Positions 20,675-31,992 of a stretch of DNA of 64,000 nt are shown in pieces (position 1 is the stretch's first letter; each line of letters begins with the position of its first letter). This DNA is from Chenopodium formosanum. Taxonomy: Eukaryota; Streptophyta; Magnoliopsida; Caryophyllales; Amaranthaceae. The notes under the pieces were generated by a model, which saw only the letters and a program-made list of their open reading frames with translations, did not search any database and was not told where the DNA came from. The position numbers and the translations under genes were made by a program. Where the stretch lies: positions 39,264,001 through 39,328,000 of the forward strand of contig CM044857.1 of NCBI GenBank assembly GCA_024500155.1, written 5' to 3'.

Positions 20675-21451
20675 ATCCGGTTTACACTAATTAGTGTAAA
20701 TCAGGCTGAAACACTCACCGCCAAACCACCACTCCCTTAGCTTCTCCCAAGAATCCGGCGTCCCCCTCCGATTTCGACCTTGCTGACCACCCCAATTCCA
20801 GCGCTTCTGACCTCCTCCCATCCCCCGATTTGTCGAGTTTGAAGTCCGGGATTACAACAACTCCGAATGCCTCAACCCCAATTGCATATACAGTATACCT
20901 TATTGTGGGTATCTATCATTTCACCTCATCTACTTTGATGGTGGCAAACATGGCAGCGGCGGAGGTGGTGATGACTATGGCGGCAGAGGTGACGATGATG
21001 ACAACTATGAAGGGAAAAATATGAGGACTTGCAGTTGGTAACGGAGAGGGAGAAGGGGGTTGAGGTTTTGATGGAGGAGAGAGAATTTGAAGGTTTGTTA
21101 ATGGTGGAAATGTTTAGTTTTGAGGAGAGATAAAGATACGGGATGAAAGTAGAGCCATTGGATTAACTTTTGCATTTTGTGTTTATTTTTTTTATTTGAT
21201 ACTCTGTTTTTGTGAAAAAAAAGGGTTACTTTTGAGTAAAAAAAGGGTCACTTTTGTGTAAAAAAAGGGTAACTTTTGTAAAAAAAAAGGTCACTTTTGT
21301 AAAAAAAAAGGTCACTTTTGTGAAAATAGGGGTCACTTTTGTAATAAAAAGGGTCACTTTTGTAAAGAAAAAGGGTCATTTTTATAAAGAAAAAGGGTCA
21401 CTTTTCGCAAAAATGTTCGATGTACAATAAAATTATTGTAAACTGGGGGCA
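20675..21451. mobile_element. Palindromic-ended element with repeat array and coding-like cargo
   Basis: The left end is CCGGTTTACACTAATTAGTGT and the right end in reverse complement is CCCAGTTTACAATAATTTTAT. Each end also contains its own palindrome: TTTACACTAATTAGTGTAAA on the left, TACAATAAAATTATTGTA on the right. Inside are a GC-rich block (about 20702-20890), a Gly/Asp-type block (about 20935-21025) and an array of GGGTNACTTTT units. A shorter relative lies at 33609-33974. I see no transposase and no clear target duplication. I do not recognise the family. Confidence 0.55.
21211..21408 (+). repeat. Tandem array of about nine GGTNACTTTTGT units
   Basis: Nine units of about 20-25 bp, each an A-rich run followed by GGGTCACTTTTGT or a close variant (GGTTACTTTT, GGTAACTTTT, GGTCATTTTT). 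Unit length varies through the A run. Confidence 0.85.
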
Positions 21452-21453
21452 TG

Positions 21454-22008
21454 CAAAAGGAGTTGAAAAAAAAAAAAGAAATGTATATTGGCATCCCATG
21501 CAAGAAGACAAGAAGAGCATTAAAAAAAAATACTATCTTAATGGGAGTACCAAAATCAATTTTTAATGTGTTAAAATTAATTTTAAAAAAGAATGATACT
21601 ATGCAAGACCATTATTATGTTTACAAGTGTAATAACTAAATATTTTGCGTATCCGTGTTATAGTGCGAACATTTAAAAAAATCATATATAAAGTGTAAAT
21701 TGATGAATGAGATCAAGTGTCCATCTTATAAGTCTAAGGAGATTCACCAACGTCCACCTCAAAAACATACAACAAAGAAGAAAGTAGCTTCATAGCCTTA
21801 TTAAGTTAATACAATTGTCTCTATTCTTTGATGTGGGAATTGGGATACATATGTTAATACTCACTCTTATTTTTATACGCAATTAATATGGGATAATACT
21901 TCCACTCATATGTGGATTTGTTCATGAATTCAACATAAATTCATATGTTATGACTTACAAGTAACAATTTTTAATTCGTGTCGACATGCCTAATCAAAGT
22001 AGGACATT

Positions 22009-22070
<62 letters not shown>

Positions 22071-22474
22071 GAGTAGTATAAATTCCTTTACAATGGAAAG
22101 TTTTTCATCTCGGCATACAAAGACTAAAGCCACAATGAATTATTCTTTTCTGATAAAATTTAATGCATACCAATATAAAGGGATAGGGTTTTTTTTAGTT
22201 TAATAGTCTTATTTATTTTAGAGAAAATAGTTGATATAATTAGTAGTCATATATACTTCTTAAATCTTAATCACGTTGTACCTTTATAAAACAATTATTT
22301 TATTTATACATTATTAAATTTATATAGGAAGTATGATTGGATGCATGACTGCATAGTGCATACCGATGGGCGGAAGCCATTGGTTTCAGTGATTTGTAAA
22401 AAGTTGATTGATCCTTATTATGAAAAAAAAAAAAAAAAAAAAAATCACTACATACAATATAATCTGTTACAAAA

Positions 22475-22513
<39 letters not shown>

Positions 22514-22948
22514 GGCAACAAATTATGGATCCCTACAGCACTTGCATTTAACAAACCTTAAAAGAACATTAGTAATAGAAAGGCTACAAAATTAAAAATT
22601 AAAATTAGCTTGAATTATATGTACAATAATCGGTTAAAATTTAAATAACTCTCTCCACTCTCTTAAAGTATAGCCTCTAACGTTGTACTCCGTAATTTGG
22701 AGGGGTTTCAATCGAATTTTATTGTCGAAAAGTCCCAATCTTTGTTTTGCTTGCACATTTTCTCTTTAATTTTATTTATAATTTTAATTCTAATCACGGA
22801 GGATAAAATAAAATCATAATTCCTCAACTTGAATTTCATTAGATGCAAATTAAATACAAAAATGTAAGAGATCGAGTTGGAATTTGAAAGGTTAAGGAAG
22901 ATAGATGAACTAAGAATTGAAGGAAGACAACAAGAATCACATAATTAA
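21454..22948. other. Intergenic with microsatellites, no gene seen
   Basis: Contains an (AT)n run of about 57 bp at 22011-22067 and two A-runs near 22423-22443 and 22477-22511. Frames through these are runs of Lys or Phe and carry no information. No gene is supported. Confidence 0.6.
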
Positions 22949-23297
22949 TAAGGGTGTGTTCTATTCACCTGATTTTTACTTATCTAAACTTAACTGAACT
23001 TATCTGAGCTTATCAACCCTTATCTGAACTTATTACACCTTATTAACACATATTTTTCACTTATTTGACCTTATTAAACCTTATTAACACTTGCAAGACT
23101 TTATTAGACATTATTTGTCATTCTTGAAACATATTGTGTAACATATTGGTAATATAATAAGAGTATATATATAACAATATATTAAAATAAAAGCAATAAA
23201 ATATGAAAATATGAGCATTTTTATAATTTCAAATATTAAAAAAAAATAAACACTGAAACAATCAAAAGTGTATGTCGCAATAACACCAAATAAAATT

Positions 23298-24680
23298 TTA
23301 ATCTTCTAATGCTTCATCATCATCATTCTCATCATTTCCTTCTTCTGTATCATCCTCTACGGCACTTCCAACCGACTTCCATATATCATTTGTTATTTTA
23401 TCTCGAATACGGTTCATAGCTTTTTTCCTTTGGATATCATACATATTATAATCTGCTCTAGTCTCCATTTCTTCAACCTCTTGAAATATTGGTATCCCTA
23501 ATTCATATAGACGGATAAAATTGTGAAGCGTAAATGTTGCAACAATGGTAGACAATTGAAATGCTTCATCCATCGGTGGCATCATCTTTAAGATTTTCCA
23601 TTTTTTCTTTAATACGCCGAAACATCTTTCAATTGTTGAATGTAAAGAGGAATGTCGATAATTATAATGCTCTAAGTTTCCAATAGGTGGACCCCTTTCT
23701 TCAAAATCTGGCAAATGATACCTCAAGTCTTTGCCCATATGTGGGCTTAGATATCCAAGAGTATTTGGATATGCTGAGTCAACTAAAAAGTATTTTTCTA
23801 TTCATTCAGAAGAAAATATTAGTATACACTAAAAATAAGGTAGCATATTTATGTAAGTAACAACAAATTTTAACTTTAAATAGTACCTGAAGGTGGATGG
23901 GGGAATTTCTTGGTTACATCACCTAAACAATGTGTCCAAACTATCGTGTCATGTGCACTTCCTTCGAAGCCCACATTAAGAAAAGTAAATAACATGTTAA
24001 ACGAACGCGCATCCATGACATTCCATGTATTGTTTCCTTTACGTCCTCCATATGGCTTACCACCAACATCATCAACAACTGCTTCTATATGGGTACCATC
24101 TAATGCTCCGACACAATCCTAAGAATGATTTTTTTTTTTATTAATATTAGAATGAAAAAATGTAGCATGTTAGGATAAACATTTTTACTAACTAAATACA
24201 TTAGAATTATTACCTTGAAAAATGGCCAGTATAATGAATTGTTTTTAATTTTGGTGGTGATTCATTGAAACTCTGATATGGTCGAATAATATCACAAGAT
24301 AATGAAACCAAAGCTTTCAACACTGCTCTGAAGTAGATAGAAATGGTTGATATCGAATGTTGAAATCTCTCCGCAGCATCACGATATGAATCAGCTTTAG
24401 CCATCATGAATAGACATATGCCGACTTGCTCTTCCACGAAATCGACCATCAGATAATAGTTCTTTCCCTCTTAATACATCAACAAGTTTTATGAAGATAT
24501 CTTTGTCAACCTTATTTGCTCTTTGCACAAATTAGGATGTCCAGTCAATAACCTATGTATCCACTCACTTCCAGGTTCACCCCCTACATGTAGAGGCATT
24601 CGTTCTATTTGAGTAAGTAATCTCTTCAACTCGTGCAAGGCAATATACATCATACAATTTTGGTGCAATGTTTCGTCCAT
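23298..24680 (-). pseudogene. Harbinger transposase, frameshifted
   Basis: The protein can be followed from MDETLHQNC through HVGGEPGSEWIHRLLTGHPN, then a helix-turn-helix-like part (EEQVGICLFMM, AERFQHSISTIS) and the DDE nuclease. The first catalytic Asp is in DCVGALDGTHIEA, the second in YFLVDSAYPNTLGYL, and the Glu-containing C-terminal part has HSTIERCFGVLKKKWKI. The C-terminus is acidic. Two introns fit GT/AG: 23798-23886 and about 24119-24213. At least three single-base frameshifts lie near 24510, 24455 and 24240, so no intact protein is made. The last exons are still open. It would cut and paste the element at TWA sites. Confidence 0.88.
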
Positions 24681-24921
24681 TCTACAAATCATAATAAAAG
24701 TTAATTTCTCAAAAAAAAAAAAAAAAATCAACGAATACGTAATTAATAATATGCGACTCTTCTTACTTGTCATTGAAACATAATAAAATAAAGTTTCACA
24801 TATCACAATAAAAACACATTAGTTACCAAAATTTAACTTATTCCATATTGGAAAAAATGAAACTTACACACCCAAACTTTAAAATAACAAGTGCTAAGCA
24901 TCTTAGACGACTTATGATAGT

Positions 24922-25967
24922 TTAATAATCATTATCCAAGTTATCATCGAAGCTAGGCCTATAGCAATCATCTGGGAATGAGATTTTTGTCTTCAAATAC
25001 AAGATTCTAAACTCATTACCCGGAAGAGACAAAAACAAATCACTTTCATCTGGATCACGTAAGAACTCCAACACTTGAAGAATGAAAGACTTTCCGTAAT
25101 TGCTAATGCCGGCATTCCTTCCAAAATTGAAATCATTTTTTCATATTTTGATGGAGATGGTCTAGGTTGTGTCTTAGAGGAACCAAGTTGCATGTTTCTT
25201 CTTAAATAATCCATGCAAGTTTCAATGTCATCCTTCACACTCTTTCTACTAGAGGTAGCACCACAATCTGAACTCTTACGTTTGTTAGAAGATATGCTCT
25301 TGGGAGGGGACCTGCTTTCGTAAGCTGACCTTTCAGTATCTTCCATATCATCATCTTTGTTCTAAGTTCTTCATCAGAATCCCCAGCTCCTTCCTTAGAA
25401 TCATCTTGAACAAGAATCATGGGTTGTTTGTGTTTGGTTTGTATGGTCGGTCCTCCAACGGTGGGAGACCAAGATTTGTTACTTGTCGCATACGTCCCAA
25501 CAAATATATCATACAACTTATCCTCAAACATCAAGGGTTTCTTTAGAAAGCTTGAAGAGTTCTTATGTTTCTATAAAGCAATACAATAAAAAAAATATTA
25601 TTGATATTATTCCCGGTAATAATAACAAAAATATAAGTAGGAAAAGCAAAATTCATAACCTAAATACCTTTATAAATGCCTTCTACTTCTCATCTTTTGG
25701 ATCAATCACAGGGCAACCCGTTTCCTCATTCCAACAAATTCCTGTCCAACTTTTAAGTTCGTTCCAAGTTTTAAATTTTCCTCTAATGTCACTATAAAAG
25801 TTTTCCAATTGTTTCTTTTCGAACTCTTTCCCTGTTTGTGCATTCAAAAATAATAGAATTGTGTCTCAATTATACTTTCCACCTCTTGACTTTTTGTTTT
25901 CTTTAATTAAATCCAAAAATATCGCAGTATCCTCATTGTTCCATGATGTCCTTTCCTTAGAAGCCAT
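24922..25967 (-). pseudogene. Harbinger Myb/SANT-like partner protein, nonsense and frameshift
   Basis: Starts MASKERTSWNNEDTAIFLDL, a Myb/SANT-like trihelix as found in the second Harbinger gene, which guides the transposase to the ends. The conserved GKEFEKKQLENFYSDIRGKF and KTWNELKSWTG follow. Two positions where related proteins have Trp are stops: TGA after GGKYN and TAG after DPKDEK, each one G-to-A change. A GT/AG intron at 25571-25667 joins the first part to NSSSFLKKPLMFEDKLYDIF. Frameshifts near 25340 and 25100 break the C-terminal part; the last frame ends FDDNLDNDY at 24922. Confidence 0.85.
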
Positions 25968-27504
25968 TGTAGTTTTGCTAATAAATAAAATTTTTCAAAG
26001 CATTATTAACTATATGAAGTCAATAAGATACTAATATGGGTGATGTTGGGACTTACAAATATAGGTGCTAAGATCAAAAATGCACAAAACAACAAACACT
26101 CTAAAGCAATAGTTTAAAAACCAAGGTACACGTACTACTCAATTCCGAAATTCGTATAAGTTAGCAAATCATGTCCTTGTATATGAAATAATAAATATTG
26201 TCAACGATAATGTAAGATAGTATAACATATTTCAAATTTAGTAGCTAATATAGACTTACGTATGTAGCTTGTTTGTCGATCAAGTACACTTTTTATTGAA
26301 ACTACCTCCGCAAAACCTGAAAAATATTGTATGAAAATAGTATATTAGTATCAAAATAATGAAGTTATCTACAATACTCATAAACAAGCTCTCGTACCTT
26401 CTTGGTGTTTTGTGAAGATACACCTAATTAGTTGTTGAATAAGAAAAAGTATGTGCGTGTATATATATATATATTAGTAATGGTAACTAATCTCATGCAT
26501 GAAGAAACTAAAACCATTATTTTATAGCTTAGAAATAGTGTGTACTTGACTTTTAACAACATGAAATTAATCACTATTCTATAGCTTATGAATAGTAAAA
26601 AGTTAACGGCTAACAACACTACTATTTTATAGTTTAGAAATAGTAAAAATTTTCCTTTGGTTTTGTTGTTGATCTGACTTTCATTCTCATTGATTTCCCT
26701 TTGTTTTTTTCACAAAAATAATAAACTTGTTTATTTGCTTGACTTTTATTTAAGCAAAATTTATGTGATTGACATGTTAGTCTTACCATAACTTATGAGT
26801 ATAACGTTACTTTAATTATATTTTTTATGCAAATGTTACTTTATTCTTATATGAAATAATGATAATAAAACATATAAAATTTTACAAAAAAAAAGTGAAA
26901 AGCAATCTTGATTAGTAATAACTCTATATAAATATAATAAGTGGAAAAAAGGTGAGGAGAACGCTAATTTAGAACTTATTAACCCTGAACTTATTAAACT
27001 TGAAATAAGTGAAAATAAGGTGAACAGAACAGACCCTTACACAATCCAAAAAAAAAAAAATGGCATGTGGTAGGGTGACATAAGAAATTCATCGTATAAA
27101 ATACTTTGTATTACTCTCTCCATCCTATAAATTTCAATAATATAATGCTAATTTCTTTGACTATTAACATCTTCAATTACTCCCTACATATATTAACACA
27201 AACTCTAAATTATTGATATTATAAATCTACACATTAAAACATATATCTTACAAAATCTAATATACTTTTTTGTTATTATTAGTATTATTTTGTAATGTAT
27301 TAAAGAGAATTTATGATTAAGAATTTTTAAGCTTTTTTTTCATTTTGATGGCAAGAATTTTTAAGCTTTGATGACCATAAATTTAAATAGAAATAGACAC
27401 TATACTATATATTCTAACACAAAGGGTGTAGCATATAAATGATTTTTTTTTATAAAACATTAATATATATTTAAAACAATAAATAAATAAGTTCTAAAAA
27501 TGCA

Positions 27505-27701
27505 GGGTGCGTTTTATTCACCTGATTTTTACTTATTTGAACTTATTTGATCTTATCTGAACTTATTAGCCCTTATTAGAGCTAATTTTATTTATAAATT
27601 GAATTTGAGTAGCCCTGATTAATCCGTATCACAACTAATTTGAACTTTCCTGAACTTATTTCTCCTGAAATAAGTGAAAATAAGGTGAACAGAACATGGC
27701 C
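27505..27701. mobile_element. MITE derived from the neighbouring Harbinger family (family B)
   Basis: 197 bp. The left end GGGTGCGTTTTATTCACCTG and the right end in reverse complement, GGCCATGTTCTGTTCACCT, match the ends of the 4.1-kb Harbinger element 470 bp away, including the subterminal ATTTTTACTTATTTGA. TAA follows the right end; the left flank has decayed. Confidence 0.75.
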
Positions 27702-27704
27702 TAA

Positions 27705-27861
27705 GGGCCTGTTCTCTTCAGCTTATTTTCAGTTCTGTTCAGTTCAGTTCAGTTCAGCTTCAATAAGTTTAGTTTAGTTCAGTACAGTTCTATTCAGTTC
27801 TTATCTTAATTTCCTTCTCTCATAAAATATTCAATTCAGTTCAATCAATCAGAAAAGGCCC
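27705..27861. mobile_element. Short Tourist-like MITE (family A type ends)
   Basis: 157 bp with TAA at 27702-27704 and 27862-27864. The left end is GGGCCTGTTCTCTTCAGC, followed by TTCAGTTCAG runs; the right end is AATCAGAAAAGGCCC. It directly abuts the family B MITE, sharing the TAA between them. Confidence 0.75.
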
Positions 27862-29265
27862 TAAGTCAATTTAAAACTTAAAAGAATTTGTGGTGGTAGT
27901 TGGACACAAATTTGTTGTAATAGTCTACTTCAATTAGTACCAACATTTTTTTATGAAAGCCTCATTAACATTCTTAGCATGTTAGGTAACACCCTAGAAA
28001 TTCCTTTCTTTTAAAATACCTGTTTTGCCCTGTTTAAAACTTAAAATAGGAACATCTAAGTGTAGGGAATATTTCAAGCCATTAACCCCAAGCTTGAACC
28101 CCACTGTAATCATACACTTAAGCATGGTGGCGTCCAAAGGGAAGGAAGAGAGAGCAAAAGAGTCGCCAACAAGTTTTAGGAACTTGTAAACCGTTCACAA
28201 GGTGAAGATTACACCCCTTAACGATCCATGAGACCGTCAACTCTAAAAGGTCTTGAACCAAATAGGGTTCGGGGATGAAGGTACAAATCCAACCTAAAAG
28301 AGATTGAACCTGCCCTAAATAGGCCTCTACTTCATTCTTCTCATATTCATGTGCGCTTTCTGACTAACATGCAATCAATAGGTTAACCCTAAACCTGTTT
28401 ATCTATGTTGGTTGAATTTAATGCACAGACAAAACTATTATTGGTGATCACTTGAATTATAATCATATTAACCCTAAACAAGATTATTAATTATCTTATT
28501 AAGCGTGATTACAAGTACAAATTCCCTTTAAACATGCATAAAAGGCGTGATCAAGCAATAACGATGAATATCAAGCAACATAATAATCATAAATCATAAT
28601 AATTATAATCATCATCATAATAACAATCATAATAATCATAATTATCATAATCATGTTAAAGCATAATATTAATAGCAAGATCCTAGGCATGATACTAACA
28701 AGATTAATAACAAACCCTAGTATGTCACTAAACAATAAAAATCAAGGCTTTAGCCCTAGCATGATACTAACATGATATTGATATGATACTAGAAAGCATA
28801 GGAAGCACCCTAAACATGATACTAGAAAGCAATAATAACATCCTAACATGACACTAGGAATTAAACAAATTTAAACATGCTTTCTACAAGAATAGAGCAA
28901 TGAGACTACATACTTTGATGCCTCGTATCTCTTTCTAATAACAAAATACACGCGTTAGTAACTTCAAGGAAAATATGAAATCAAACAATTAAATCAAATA
29001 ATTGAAATAGAGATTAGGGACCAAACCCTCAGAAATTATAACCTTTCACGTCTAGGGCGAAGGCAACTTCGAACTTGGCTAGGTGTTTCTAGAACTCGTG
29101 AATGCGGAATTTTGTTTGAGAAAAGCTAGATAGATATGAGAGCATAGAGAGAATAAATGATTGATTGATGATTGTGAATGATTGATGAGAATTGATGATT
29201 GTGAATGATTGATGAGAATTGATGATTGTGAATTGTAGATGAATAAAAACGAAGGTTCATGACCC

Positions 29266-29273
29266 TATTTATA
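29266..29273 (-). promoter_or_regulatory. TATA box of the long LTR
   Basis: TATAAATA on the minus strand, about 75 bp downstream of the palindrome array in transcription direction. Confidence 0.5.
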
Positions 29274-29343
29274 AGAAAACAGTCCGGAAATAGGTAGAAT
29301 TTGATAAGGAATAAAACTCCACTCTGCCGCCGCAAAACCGACT

Positions 29344-29438
29344 TTGTCGCTTGGCGACAAGCTCTGTCGCGTAGCGACAGTCCTGTAGTTTGGCGATAAG
29401 CTCTGTCGCGTGGCGACAGGCCTGTCGTTGGGCGACAG
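29344..29438 (-). repeat. Array of five 17-bp palindromes in the LTR
   Basis: Five units at 29344-29360, 29364-29380, 29383-29400, 29403-29419 and 29422-29438. Each has the form CTGTCGC-GTG-GCGACAG or a close variant, spaced 19-20 bp. The arms are complementary, so every unit is a near-perfect dyad. The block is GC-rich in a strongly AT-rich setting and lies just upstream of the LTR TATA box. Confidence 0.85.
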
Positions 29439-30249
29439 CCTGGATTCCTACGCGTTTTCAAACATGGAGTCCATTTATCAATCAAAATTGACTTGTAAAG
29501 TCCGTATGAAAAATGAAATCGTATTTTTCATAAAATAATATTTTATTCCAAATAAAACTTATCAAAATCTAATTATTAATTCTAATTCTATTAGGACTTA
29601 AAAGAACCTTCTAGAGAATTCTAGAAGACTATAATTAATTCTAAATAACTTTAGGAATAATAATTATCATTGGGCCATCCCCTAGATCATTAGGCCGCAT
29701 GTAAAGATCAAACCGGACCCAGTTTAGTATTTTGGCCATAACTTCCTCATTATTCATCGGAATTGAGCTTATAATATTTCGTTGGAAAGCTCTTTGCAAA
29801 CCCCATCCAACTACACTATTATTGGACCCTTGTCGTGGACCAAACTAAACTGGATTGGCTGTTTTCATAAAATAGAGTTGTTTTCAAAGACAGAAAGAAA
29901 GAATTTTTAATAAAACTAACCGCAACACTTGACCTTTCACACTTTGACCTCGTTCGATAATTATTCGACGCAAAAGGTATTCATCACTGGGTTTGGTTTT
30001 GGGGAGACACAAATGGGTGTCTACAAAATCCCCCACTTTGACTGAGTTTGGAGAAACACAAGTCCCGAAAAACGAAAGTCAAAGTAGCGATAAGGACGGA
30101 GAATGATTCAGAACGTTCTGCGATCCTAAATCATTCTTGTAACGCCGATACCTGCAAACTAGTGTTAGTTAAACAAATAAAAGAGTTAAGAAACGCGTAT
30201 CTTGCACCGTCGAGCACACGTCTCTGAAAGTAACCGGTTTGTTGCATTT

Positions 30250-30480
30250 GTTAAAGACCGCTCTACTTGTAGCTGCCTCCTATTTCATCGAAGATGACTC
30301 TGCTTGTAGTCATTCTCCGCCGCTTGTGACCATCTTCCACATCCTAGGGAACACAATCAAAGATAACTCTGCTTGTAGCCATCTTCAGTTGTTTGTGACA
30401 ATCCTCCACAAGCTAGGGAACGTTGTCGAAGATATCTTCGCCTGAAGTCATCCTCATTTGTTGCGACAATACTTCGAAGA
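30250..30480 (+). repeat. 69-bp tandem repeat, about three copies, degenerate
   Basis: Units share CTCTGCTTGTAG, CATCTTC and CTAGGGAAC, for example ACTCTGCTTGTAG at 30297 and 30366. It lies in the untranslated stretch upstream of the LTR purine tract, where large Ty3 elements often carry tandem repeats. Confidence 0.7.
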
Positions 30481-30550
30481 ATATCACCGATGACCAATGC
30501 ATGTTGATCCTTTAAAGTTCGCTTGAACTTTGCTTCCGCTGTGCCAGTAC

Positions 30551-30663
30551 GTCGGTGCTTTTGCTGCTTGTGAACCAGTGTGTTGGTGCTTCTGCTGTTT
30601 ATGAACCAGTATGTCGGTGCCTTTGTTATTTATGAACTATTATGTCGGTGCCTTTGTAATGAG
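30551..30663 (+). repeat. 31-bp tandem repeat, about 3.5 copies
   Basis: The unit is GTCGGTGCTTTTGCTGCTTG plus TGAACCAGTGT; later copies carry a few changes. The array ends in a partial unit, GTCGGTGCCTTTGTAATGAG. Confidence 0.85.
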
Positions 30664-30699
30664 CCTATGTTCAGGCACTTTAAGCGAAGTGAGACAATC

Positions 30700-31383
30700 T
30701 TAAAATAATTATTTACATTCAATAATCCCTCACAAATAATCCATGCTTCATAATTCAATCACCAACATCAACCAAATAATAAATTCCAACCAAAACTATC
30801 ATAATTTTATTTGAAATCTATTATTCAAAGCCTAGCATGATCCTATATCACCAAATAAATACCAAGTACGCGAACATACCTTGAATACGATCTTAAAATC
30901 GCCACAACTAATAGAAATCACTCACTTCAAAGTCTCCTACAATTCAAAATCATAATATGACATTAAAATCTATTCCACACAAATTTCCAGCAATATATAC
31001 TTTTATTAAACCACTCATAATTTAATTAAAACAAGCTGAAAATTAATTTAAAACCTTATACTTTAATCCCAATTAATGGGTAGTCAAAATCCCTTCAAGA
31101 AACTTAATTTTTCTTATTAACAAAAATTCCACCAATATTAATTCATGAAAAATTGATGTAATTATACTTTAAAACCCTCAAATTAAAGGTTTAAACCACC
31201 TTAAATCATATTCCTTCAATAATCAATTATTTATAAATTTAGGGTTGTAAAAATTGGGGCTTTTTAATTAAATTTAAAATCTGAAAATTAATTCACATCG
31301 TACTTAAAATCAATCATCATAAAACCATCACAAAACTCATAATTTATAATTAGATCTAGAGTAAACAAAAGAAAAATAATAAA

Positions 31384-31473
<90 letters not shown>

Positions 31474-31992
31474 TTCCGAAAGAGGGTGGCCGGACAGCAA
31501 CAACCACCAAGGCACGACTGGGCTGCTGCCAGGGCCGTCGCGGCTGCTGGCCGTTGCGTCGGTGGCTGTGGTGGCGGCCGGTGGTGTGTGGTGGTGGCCG
31601 ACCGTGCAGAAAGAGGAAGGGGAATAGAAAGAAAAAGAAAAATAAATAAAGGAGAAGGGAGAGAAAGTTTACCTTGAGTATTCTCCACTCTGGGCAAAGT
31701 TTAATTTGCCCAAGTGTTGAATATTTATACCCCTTTTCTCTAGAAACCCTTCTTACCTAAACTTTCCTTTTTTAATCTTTCCTAATAAAACTTTACTAAA
31801 ATAAAACTTTCCTAAATTAAATCCCAACTTAATAAAATAATTAATTAAATAAAACTTTCCCTTTATAAAATATTTCCAACCTTATTTGAAATAAATAATT
31901 AAAATGCCATAAATAATTTATTTCAAATTATTTAAATATCTCACAAAATACTTATTTAAAATAAAATACGTATAAAAATACGGGGTATTACA
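30700..31992 (-). repeat. LTR-like segment, minus strand, with long (TA)n
   Basis: The minus-strand start is TGTAATACCCCGTATTTTTA, a common plant Ty3 LTR start. A TATAAATA lies at about 31722-31731, followed by a C/T-rich leader and a GC-rich Pro/Ala-coding-like block (31480-31610). A (TA)n run of about 85 bp occupies 31386-31471. The lower boundary and target duplication are not found. Frames here read as Ile-Tyr repeats and are not genes. Confidence 0.5.

Larger units (their letters stand above)
22952..27036 (-). mobile_element. PIF/Harbinger DNA transposon, two genes, both decayed
   Basis: About 4.1 kb. The left end GGGTGTGTTCTATTCACCT and the right end in reverse complement, GGGTCTGTTCTGTTCACCT, form inverted repeats that stay alignable for about 35 bp. 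The flanks are TAA (22949-22951) and TTA (27037-27039), consistent with the TWA target if one base has changed. Inside, on the minus strand, are a Myb/SANT-like gene (24922-25967) and a DDE transposase gene (23298-24680), the two-gene plan of plant Harbinger elements. Both carry stops or frameshifts. The subterminal regions contain repeated ACTTATTTGA-type motifs. Confidence 0.9.
28000..30025 (-). repeat. Long LTR, Ty3-type, minus strand (lower boundary uncertain)
   Basis: On the minus strand the segment starts TGTAGACACCCATTTGTGTC, directly after a purine tract (GTCAAAGTGGGGGATTT, 30026-30042). A TATA box, TATAAATA, lies at 29266-29273, about 750 bp into it. Leader-like DNA with a threefold 29-bp repeat follows at 29160-29236. 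This start and a length near 2 kb resemble LTRs of large plant Ty3 elements of the Tat type. I could not find the far end or a target duplication. Confidence 0.55.

Noticed and set aside
22300..22595. Two overlapping 84-codon frames on opposite strands
   Set aside because: They run through A and T homopolymers, giving Lys or Phe runs only.
29344..29438. CRISPR-like appearance of regularly spaced short palindromes
   Set aside because: Spacers of 2-3 bases and a plant retroelement setting rule out a CRISPR array.
29126..29485. 119-codon minus-strand frame with repeated SSIIHNHQF and LSPRDRA-like peptides
   Set aside because: It reads through the LTR tandem repeats and palindrome array; the repeats explain the peptide pattern.
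30239..30445. 68-codon plus-strand frame with repeated DDSACSH and DNSACSH
   Set aside because: Product of the 69-bp tandem repeat, whose period is a multiple of three.
31288..31697. Minus-strand frames of 75 and 113 codons reading as Ile-Tyr repeats, one with a Pro/Ala-rich head
   Set aside because: They are translations of a (TA)n microsatellite and the GC-rich leader of an LTR-like segment, with no domain.
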